From: Advenella faeciporci
GTDB taxonomy: Bacteria; Pseudomonadota; Gammaproteobacteria; Burkholderiales; Burkholderiaceae_B
Assembly: GCF_014652395.1 (NCBI RefSeq)
Contig: NZ_BMYS01000021.1
Span: forward strand, 1-51,356
Length of the DNA stretch: 51,356 bases
Direction: 5' to 3'
Part shown: positions 45,705 through 51,356 of the stretch, piece after piece
How the letters are laid out: every line of letters begins with the position of its first letter
Position numbering within the stretch: position 1 is the stretch's first letter
Made by a program: the position numbers and the translations under genes
The notes under the pieces: generated by a model
Databases searched by the model: none
Seen by the model: the letters and a program-made list of their open reading frames with translations, nothing else
Told to the model about the DNA's origin: nothing

Positions 45705-47069
45705 TTATTTACTGCCACTGGTATTCCACATGGACAATTGCTGGCTTAAATAGGCCGATGTCCCATTCATTTTTGCAACCAGTGAATCCAGCGCGGTAAA
45801 TTGGGCCCGGTAGCGTTCCATCGTGGCTTCAATTTGAGCCTGTTTGCGCTCATATTGCGAATTCAGTTCTTCAATTCGCGTCTTGGTGCCTTTACTGGCA
45901 GTGGTCACAATGCCGGTGGTGCTGCTGATCAAGCTTTTGGTTACGTTTTGCGTATACGTGGCAATGCCGTTGGTTTTGTCCTGGAACAGCTTGGCAATGT
46001 CGTCCCGGTTTTCTGTCAGGGCTTTGTCAAACTTTTCTTCGTCCAGCTTAATGCTGCCATCGGCCTGGGTGCGGATACCCAGGTCAGACAGCGTTTTAAA
46101 CGCACCACCATTGCTGCTTTGGAAACTCATAATGCCGCTTAAACGGGTTTGTACCGTACGGGCCGTATTGTCACCGTTCAATATGCTGCCGCCAGCTCCT
46201 TCGGTATACGCCGTGCTGCTTTTAATGAACTTCTGGACATTGTTATAAGCCGTAATGAATTCGTTAATGGCTGACTTGGTTTTGTCATCATTGCGCGTAA
46301 CAGTTAGCGTTTGCGCTTCGGTGTCTACCTTGCTTAAGTTCAGGGTAACGCCCTGGATCACACCTTCCAGCTTGTTGGTGGCCTGGGTAACCTTAATTCC
46401 GTTTACATGAATGACCGCATCGGTGGCGGCCTGTTCGGTCATGCCGGTTTTGTCCAGCAATGCGCCCAGCTCAGCGTTATTCTCTACGGTAATATCACTA
46501 ACGGCTGCCTGCGTACCCGTGGCAGTGGTGCTTATCATTAAGCGGAAGGGCGTGCCTGAACCGTCATTCATGATGCTGGCGCTAAGTCCCAGCTCTTTGT
46601 CGGCATTAATCGCTTTGGCAATATCCTGAAGAGAGGTGCCCTTGCCGGTCAGGTCCAGTGTTTTTACTTCTCCGTTTTCCAGCGTAAACTTAACCACGCC
46701 ACCCGTGCCGTTTGCGGCGGCTTTATCGGCCACGCCATTGGCAATCAGCGTTTGGGTAGACGCCAGGGATTCCACTTTAATGCGGTAACTGCCCGCCACC
46801 GCAGAACTGCTGGCACTGGCGCTAAAGCTTTCACCGGTTTGGGTGGCGGTATATTGCCCAAAAGTCGTATCGCCTTCAAACGCTTTGGCAGCCGTTTGCA
46901 GTTTTTCTATGGCGCTGGAAAGCTGGCCATAGGCAGACAGGCGCGCGTTTTCAGTGCTTTTGCGCTGGGTAATGGTGCTTAATACGGATTCTTCGCTGGT
47001 ACGCAGACCATCTAGCAAGGTAGATAAATCTAAACCTGAACCAACGCCAATGCTGGAAATATTAGCCAT
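45705..47069 (-). CDS. fliD: FliD, filament cap protein
   Basis: HAP2, 454 residues, caps the growing filament and folds flagellin. The N-terminus (SSIGVGSGLDLSTLLDGLRT) and C-terminal coiled coil (RIEELNSQYERKQAQIEATM and RYRAQFTALDSLVAKMNGTS) are typical, with a variable Thr/Ala/Asn-rich middle. A sigma-28 promoter lies about 150 bases upstream at 47220-47246, giving a long leader. It heads the fliD-fliS-fliT-fliK-like-flhB-like unit. Confidence 0.95.
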   Translation of the reverse strand: MANISSIGVGSGLDLSTLLDGLRTSEESVLSTITQRKSTENARLSAYGQLSSAIEKLQTAAKAFEGDTTFGQYTATQTGESFSASASSSAVAGSYRIKVESLASTQTLIANGVADKAAANGTGGVVKFTLENGEVKTLDLTGKGTSLQDIAKAINADKELGLSASIMNDGSGTPFRLMISTTATGTQAAVSDITVENNAELGALLDKTGMTEQAATDAVIHVNGIKVTQATNKLEGVIQGVTLNLSKVDTEAQTLTVTRNDDKTKSAINEFITAYNNVQKFIKSSTAYTEGAGGSILNGDNTARTVQTRLSGIMSFQSSNGGAFKTLSDLGIRTQADGSIKLDEEKFDKALTENRDDIAKLFQDKTNGIATYTQNVTKSLISSTTGIVTTASKGTKTRIEELNSQYERKQAQIEATMERYRAQFTALDSLVAKMNGTSAYLSQQLSMWNTSGSK

Positions 47070-47219
47070 AATATAAGTTCTGTCTTAATCGTTGAAGGTT
47101 ATTTCCTGAAAAGGCAAAAGGCATAATGTAAAAAACGCAATGTTGGCCTATATACAAAAACCTGATGCCGGCTTGGTAAACAGACAGAAAATAAAACCTT
47201 AAAGCTGTTTATACAGGAT

Positions 47220-47246
47220 TTAACGGCTGGGTTTTGCCAATCTTTA
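47220..47246 (-). promoter_or_regulatory. sigma-28 promoter for fliDST
   Basis: On the minus strand, TAAAGATT (47246-47239), an 11-base spacer, then GCCGTTAA (47227-47220). The fliD start is about 150 bases downstream, so the mRNA has an unusually long untranslated leader. Confidence 0.88.
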
Positions 47247-47469
47247 ATTTAAGGCCTGCATTAAATAGCGCTAAAGAACAGGCCTGCCATAAATGCATGC
47301 CGGCTAAACATAAACAACTTGATCATTCACAATGACTACCAAACATAATGACAGATAAACCCGTTTTCCAAAGCACCAATTACCCGTAAAACCTGGCCTA
47401 GTTCTGCCCATTGAATGCAAGCAAAATCGTTAATAATGACAAAATGTATACCAACCATATTCATCGTGC
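47247..47469 (+). promoter_or_regulatory. fliA upstream region
   Basis: The rest of the 400-base gap between divergent fliD and fliA. It should hold the class 2 promoter of fliA. TAAAACCT-N11-GCCCATTG (about 47387-47413) is only a poor sigma-28 match. I see no gene, clear FlhDC box or strong ribosome site here. Confidence 0.35.
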
Positions 47470-48228
47470 ATGAGCAAGGCTACGTTACCAACACCCTCTA
47501 TAGAGCAGATATTGCGCGAACACGCACCCCTGGTGCGTAGCATTGCCCTTAAAATGATGGCCCGGCTGCCCGCCAATATAGAACTGGATGACCTGATCCA
47601 GGCCGGTATGATTGGCCTGCTGGACGCCGCCCAGCGTTTTGAAAACACCGGTGCCGCCCAATTTACCAGCTATGCCAATACAAGAATACGGGGCGCCATT
47701 ACCGACGAGCTGCGCCGCCAGGACTGGCTGCCCCGCACGATGCGCAGCAAAAACAGCAAAATCCAGAAAGCCATGGCCCAGGCCCAAAAAAAACTGGGCT
47801 ATGAACCCGGCGACGAAGAAATTGCCGAAGAACTGGGTATTACCGTAGAAGCCTACCGCGAACAACTGCATGACGTCGGCACCGTGCATGTGGTGCATTA
47901 CGAAGACTTCAGGTTTGACAGCGACGAAGGCGAACGGGAAAATAACCAGCTGGACAGGTTGATGGGGGGCACAGATGAATACAACCCACAAGCCGCTTTG
48001 CTAAATGAAGAGTTCAAACAGACTTTGGTTGAGTGTATTGGTAAATTGCCTGAAAGGGAACAGTTAGTACTGTCTTTGATATTTGAACAGGCCTTGAACC
48101 TGAAAGAAATAGCCGCTGTGCTGGACCTGACCGAGGGTAGGGTGTCGCAACTGCGTTCGCAGGCCGTGATAAGGTTGCGTGGGATGTTGAAAGAAGCGTA
48201 TTGGGACCAGTTGCCGGAAAATTTTTAA
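47470..48228 (+). CDS. fliA: FliA, flagellar sigma-28 factor
   Basis: A sigma factor of 252 residues for class 3 flagellar and chemotaxis genes, held inactive by FlgM. Region 2 has ELDDLIQAGMIGLLDAAQRF and YANTRIRGAITDELRRQDW, region 3 PGDEEIAEELGITVEAYREQ, and region 4 the HTH LNLKEIAAVLDLTEGRVSQL. Its expected sites (TAAA-N15-CCGTTAA) are visible before flgM, flgK, fliD and fliC in this window. It is divergent from fliD and precedes fliC by 145 bases. Confidence 0.97.
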   Translation: MSKATLPTPSIEQILREHAPLVRSIALKMMARLPANIELDDLIQAGMIGLLDAAQRFENTGAAQFTSYANTRIRGAITDELRRQDWLPRTMRSKNSKIQKAMAQAQKKLGYEPGDEEIAEELGITVEAYREQLHDVGTVHVVHYEDFRFDSDEGERENNQLDRLMGGTDEYNPQAALLNEEFKQTLVECIGKLPEREQLVLSLIFEQALNLKEIAAVLDLTEGRVSQLRSQAVIRLRGMLKEAYWDQLPENF

Positions 48229-48258
48229 TAAAAAAATTAAAAAATAACAAAAAAACAT

Positions 48259-48285
48259 TAAAGAAAAAAAAACACGGGCCGTTAA
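48259..48285 (+). promoter_or_regulatory. sigma-28 promoter for fliC
   Basis: TAAAGAAA at 48259-48266, an 11-base A-rich spacer ending CGG, then GCCGTTAA at 48278-48285. It lies 88 bases before the fliC ATG, in an A-rich intergenic region that could also help promoter opening. Confidence 0.9.
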
Positions 48286-48309
48286 TATGAACATAAACCG
48301 GTAGTAAGC

Positions 48310-48348
48310 CTTCAAGACAAAGGTGTTATGACTTGGTTTTTCTTGAAG
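48310..48348 (+). promoter_or_regulatory. hairpin in the fliC mRNA leader
   Basis: CTTCAAG (48310-48316) pairs perfectly with CTTGAAG (48342-48348), and the inner ACAAAG/CTTGGT can pair with one mismatch. The hairpin lies in the predicted 5' untranslated leader, 15 bases before the GGAG ribosome site (48364-48367). Leader structures that stabilise or regulate flagellin mRNA are common; the role here is inferred. Confidence 0.45.
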
Positions 48349-48373
48349 TGATCTTATTTTTTTGGAGTGTTCC

Positions 48374-49546
48374 ATGTCTGTAATTAATACAAACTATCTG
48401 GCTCTTGTTTCCCAGAATAACCTGACAAAATCCCAGAATGCTTTGGGTTCCGCAATTGAGCGTTTGTCTTCCGGCTTGCGCATTAACAGCGCCAAGGACG
48501 ACGCTGCTGGTCAAGCTATTGCCAACCGCTTCACCGCCAACATCAAGGGTCTTACGCAAGCTGCTCGTAACGCTAACGATGGTATCTCTATCGCTCAGAC
48601 GACAGAAGGTGCGTTGAATGAAATCAACAACAACCTGCAACGTGTTCGTGAGCTCACAGTACAAGCGCAAAACGGCACGAACTCCGCTTCCGATATTGAC
48701 TCTATTCAACAGGAAGTCAACGAGCGGTTGAAAGAAATTGATCGTGTAGCCCAACAAACGAACTTCAACGGTCAAAAAATCCTTTCGTCAGCCACTGCGA
48801 CTAAAATTTCGGTCCAGGTTGGCGCTGATGACGGCCAAACAATCGATATCGCCATCGCAGGCAATACTGGCTGGAACCTTTTGTCAACTGGCACAACAGC
48901 TGCTGGATCGCTGACGCCTATAGGCACTGAGGCTCGGAAGGTCGACGCAGAAGGTTTCGATGTCCGCTCCAAGAATACCTCTACTGTCGCTACAGCTGCT
49001 GGTCATGTGGCTACCCTCGAGGCAGCGGCTGCGACCAAAGCGACGTTCGCTGGAGGCGCGAACTTGGTCTCTTACACGGACGCAGGTGGAAATACCTCCT
49101 ATGCCATGGTTGAAACCACCGCTCCTACTACTGGCCCCGCTTACGCGGTAACGTTCGATGAGAATGGCGTCGGAACCGTCGGTGACGCGTTGACGGGTGC
49201 CAACCAAACGCTCGCTCGTTTTACGGGTGCTACAGTAGCAGATGCTGCCACTGTCACCATTAACGGTGGTTCGGCTAATGCATTGAAAACAATCGATGAT
49301 GCTCTCAAGGCTGTTGATAACCAACGCAGCTCGCTGGGTGCGATTCAGAATCGTTTCGAATCAACCATCTCGAACCTGAACAACACGATCACGAACTTGT
49401 CTTCGGCTCGCTCGCGAATTGAAGACGCCGACTACGCAGTCGAAGTCTCCAACATGACTCGCGCTCAGATTCTTCAACAGGCTGGTACGTCGGTTCTGGC
49501 TCAAGCCAACCAAGTGCCGCAAGGCGTCTTGAGCCTGCTGCGTTAA
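48374..49546 (+). CDS. fliC: FliC, flagellin
   Basis: The filament subunit, 390 residues. D0/D1 ends are strongly conserved and Bordetella-like: [40 protein letters not shown] and, at the end, [20 protein letters not shown]. The variable centre runs about 165-300. I start at ATG 48374, 6 bases after GGAG; the open frame extends 4 codons upstream without support. Codon choice (AAC, ATC, CAA, GCT, ACG, TCG) differs from the flanking genes, which prefer AAT, ATT and CAG. High expression explains part of this, but not CAA over CAG. A clear terminator follows. Confidence 0.97.
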   Translation: MSVINTNYLALVSQNNLTKSQNALGSAIERLSSGLRINSAKDDAAGQAIANRFTANIKGLTQAARNANDGISIAQTTEGALNEINNNLQRVRELTVQAQNGTNSASDIDSIQQEVNERLKEIDRVAQQTNFNGQKILSSATATKISVQVGADDGQTIDIAIAGNTGWNLLSTGTTAAGSLTPIGTEARKVDAEGFDVRSKNTSTVATAAGHVATLEAAAATKATFAGGANLVSYTDAGGNTSYAMVETTAPTTGPAYAVTFDENGVGTVGDALTGANQTLARFTGATVADAATVTINGGSANALKTIDDALKAVDNQRSSLGAIQNRFESTISNLNNTITNLSSARSRIEDADYAVEVSNMTRAQILQQAGTSVLAQANQVPQGVLSLLR

Positions 49547-49593
49547 TTCCAAGCAGTATTGGGGACGGGCAACCGTCCTCAAGTGGAACTACG

Positions 49594-49625
49594 AAACCGC
49601 CTTTCCTTCAGGATCGGCGGTTTTT
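49594..49625 (+). terminator. rho-independent terminator after fliC
   Basis: AAACCGCC (49594-49601) pairs with GGCGGTTT (49616-49623), and the strand continues in T's. A smaller hairpin, GGACGG-GCAA-CCGTCC, lies just before it at 49563-49578. Together they form a strong stop for the highly expressed fliC. Confidence 0.85.
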
Positions 49626-49662
49626 CCATTTGGGATGCTGCGGTAGAGGGAGCGTCAGCCCT

Positions 49663-50103
49663 TTATAGCAAGAGCACTTTCTTTTTGGTCGGCTTTCCAT
49701 CGCTTCCGATGACGGTCCGATATCCGTAGAGTCCGGCCCTCTCCAAGTTATTCCGAACGGTATTGTCGCTGACGCTGGCGCCTTCTTCACGCAGTGCCTT
49801 GCCGATCTGACTCGGGTTGGCATACAGGCCGGACTGGGCCATGTCCCAAATACGCTGCCTCACGTCAGCAGGTAAAGCCTTGCCGTTCTTCTTTGGTGCT
49901 CGGCTTTTAGGTGGTGGCACGATGGCCGCTCCGGTCTCGCTGAGATTTTTCTGCACGGAATATCGCCAGCGATTGTAATTACTTCGCGCCAACCCCAAGT
50001 CCTCACATGCCTGAGAGACTGTCTTTCGCTTGCTCTTGTCGTAGTGGTTGACGGCGCTATGGACGGCTTGTACCAGTCGCGTTTTTTCTTGCTGCTTGCT
50101 CAT
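49663..50103 (-). CDS. double helix-turn-helix protein, transposase-N-terminus-like
   Basis: A 146-residue basic protein convergent with fliC. The first HTH is about residues 28-48 (SQACEDLGLARSNYNRWRYS), then a Pro/Lys-rich linker, then a second HTH about 78-125 (LPADVRQRIWDMAQSGLYAN and SVSDNTVRNNLERAGLYGYR). Two HTHs in tandem recall the DNA-binding half of IS630/Tc1- or IS3-type transposases, but no DDE catalytic part follows, so it is either a decayed transposase or a small regulator. I start at ATG 50103 (MSKQQEKTRL); the frame is open further upstream with a hydrophobic stretch that looks spurious. Confidence 0.6.
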   Translation of the reverse strand: MSKQQEKTRLVQAVHSAVNHYDKSKRKTVSQACEDLGLARSNYNRWRYSVQKNLSETGAAIVPPPKSRAPKKNGKALPADVRQRIWDMAQSGLYANPSQIGKALREEGASVSDNTVRNNLERAGLYGYRTVIGSDGKPTKKKVLLL

Positions 50104-50651
50104 CAAAAAAACTATAACACATATGAGACAAACAGCAGCCTTGATGCCTGTTTTTCCGACGCGATTCGATAAATACCGGGCCACTTGGTTTCCTACGGCT
50201 TTTACCCGTGATACCGAGTGGCCTCATCTCATCAGTACGCACTCATCGGCATATGCCAATGGGGGTCTCAATTTCACGCGACAGGCGACTTTGTGATCAG
50301 GAACGTGGGGTCAGTCGTTCAGGATACTCGTCGGGCATTTGCAAATGCCCTTGGTGAAACTATGCCCAGAATATCTGTAATGAATATGGTGAAGTGAACC
50401 ACATACACGGAATCACCACACAGGCAAAACACCAAAGAAAAGACAAAATATCCCTTTAATCAACATTTTCCTCTAACCACTTCATTGAAGGAATGGTGAC
50501 CACATGACTGACCTAATCCACATATCTCACACCAGTCTGCCTGTAATGGGAATAACAACACACATAAAGGGCATACATTACCACGCATCACAACACCCAA
50601 TCACTACAGGGAAATAGCTCTTCTCGTATTGATGACATCCTGGCAAAACTC
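50104..50651. other. non-coding stretch with palindrome and CA-rich strand bias
   Basis: I see no gene in these 548 bases. They contain a perfect 18-base palindrome (50333-50350), and from about 50395 to 50620 the + strand is strongly C/A-rich and G-poor. Such strand bias next to a rolling-circle Rep gene could be a former replication or transfer origin, but no nick motif can be named with confidence. Confidence 0.4.
50333..50350. promoter_or_regulatory. 18-bp perfect palindrome
   Basis: GGGCATTTGCAAATGCCC, fully self-complementary. It lies about 230 bases upstream of the double-HTH gene and 300 before the Rep-like frame. It is a plausible operator for a dimeric HTH protein or part of a replication origin; the sequence alone does not decide. 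Confidence 0.5.
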
Positions 50652-51089
50652 ATGGTTGATCTCCACTTCAATACCAAGCCAGAAGACATCGAGCTTCCAC
50701 GTATTAAAAGGCGGGCGCAGTACATCTATGACATCACCCAACAGGACTTCGACTGGTTCGTCACATTGACCTTCAGGTACAAGAAGACCGATCACGACGA
50801 AGTCGTTCTGCTGGCAAAGAAATTCTTTGATTCGTTGAGTGCTGACCTATTCGGCAAGAGATCGAAGAAAAGAATAATTCATTTCTCAGCTATTGAGCGA
50901 CATACCGACGGGTATCTTCACATCCATGTGTTGCTCAAGGAACCCAAGCCAGAAACACCTATTGGGAAAGAACAAATGAAAAGCTTAGTTCGGGCGAAAT
51001 GGCTTGCTGTGTCCGGCTCCAATCTCGATATGTCTGCTCACAAAAACAGCAGCGGTGAGGACGATGATTTGAAGCGCTTTTCTTCGTAA
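50652..51089 (+). pseudogene. truncated HUH-type rolling-circle Rep
   Basis: A 145-residue frame with two motifs of HUH endonucleases: motif 1 FVTLTFR (about 36-42) and the metal-binding HUH motif YLHIHVLL (His90, His92). The catalytic tyrosine motif, expected further on, is missing, and the frame ends at about the place where an integrase fragment begins on the other strand. I read it as the N-terminal half of a plasmid- or phage-type replication initiator cut by recombination. No in-frame ATG lies upstream of 50652, although the frame is open back to 50568. Confidence 0.6.
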
Positions 51090-51202
51090 TGCTGTCGTAA
51101 TTGCGCCTCATCAATTCGCCAACTGAGTTTGTGGGTCTTCATGTAAGGTAGATAGTTCTTGAAGATGAAATCGTGGTAGGTCGGGACAGCTCTGCGCTTG
51201 TA
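51089..51202 (-). pseudogene. tyrosine integrase fragment
   Basis: On the minus strand, about 38 codons read TYHDFIFKNYLPYMKTHKLS followed by WRIDEAQLRQHY. This pattern, with YLPY, a basic residue cluster, SW and a D/E-rich helix, is typical of the N-terminal core-binding domain of phage-type tyrosine integrases. A stop closes the frame upstream (51205-51203), and downstream it dissolves into antisense of the Rep-like gene. It is a remnant without a catalytic domain. Confidence 0.5.
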
Positions 51203-51293
51203 TTATCGCAGTTGGTACCGACATGACCCCCCGAGTTCGACAGTTAAAATTTTAAGTTATTGATTTATAGTGGATTATGTTATAAACGCTCCA

Positions 51294-51356
51294 TTACAAA
51301 TTCACATATTCAACATCAGTGGTCGGTTTTTTAACCTTCAGGCTGGCTAACACAGC
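51294..51356 (-). CDS. possible C-terminal end of a gene cut by the window edge
   Basis: A minus-strand frame enters from the right edge and stops at TAA 51296-51294 after 20 codons (ending KKPTTDVEYVNL). The AT-rich bases between it and 51240 look non-coding. Too little is present to name a family. Confidence 0.25.
   Translation of the reverse strand, partial: AVLASLKVKKPTTDVEYVNL

Overview
This window is an almost uninterrupted flagellar and chemotaxis locus from a betaproteobacterium, most likely Burkholderiales near Alcaligenaceae/Bordetella. I infer this from the gene order (flhDC, motAB, che genes, flhBA, flgNMA divergent from flgB-L, then fliRQPONML-KJIHGF, fliE, fliTSD, fliA, fliC), from the Bordetella-like flagellin, and from the FlhDC master regulator combined with CheZ. 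flhF and flhG are absent after flhA. With FlhDC at the top, this suggests peritrichous rather than polar flagella, which is an inference.

Layout. 1-1107: AT-rich, gene-poor DNA with REP-like inverted repeats and the flhDC upstream region. 1108-12423: flhDC, an Aer-type receptor, motAB and cheA-W-R-B-Y-Z, all on +. 12587-15890: flhB and flhA of the export gate. 15948-17659 (-): flgN, flgM and flgA. 17813-29877 (+): rod, ring and hook genes flgB-flgL plus a membrane chemoreceptor. 29878-41211 (-): export gate, switch, ATPase and MS-ring genes fliR to fliF, including a fused fliO-fliP. 41482-41853 (+): fliE. 41852-43044: repeats and a DUF559 nuclease gene. 43070-47069 (-): an FlhB C-domain paralogue, a second FliK-like protein, and fliT, fliS, fliD. 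47470-49546 (+): sigma-28 (fliA) and flagellin (fliC). 49663-51356: decayed accessory DNA with a double-HTH protein, a truncated HUH Rep, an integrase scrap and a partial gene at the edge.

Regulation can be read from the DNA. Four strong sigma-28 (FliA) promoters match TAAA-N15-NCCGTTAA with exact spacing. They lie before flgM, flgK, fliD and fliC, the expected class 3 genes. A weaker candidate precedes the Aer-type receptor. The local -10 is CCGTTAA rather than the enteric CCGATAA.

Three things stand out. (1) fliO and fliP are one open frame with FliP's signal peptide buried in the middle, which predicts a polyprotein cut by signal peptidase. (2) A DUF559 endonuclease gene lies between two roughly 120-bp inverted repeats. 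These are built from BIME-like hairpin modules whose stems differ in sequence but keep pairing, and a perfect 79-bp tandem array of the same module starts at the fliE stop codon. This looks like a REP-type selfish element whose resident nuclease is not a RAYT. (3) MotB carries an approximately 310-residue low-complexity periplasmic tail. All calls are from reading the sequence; no database search was run.
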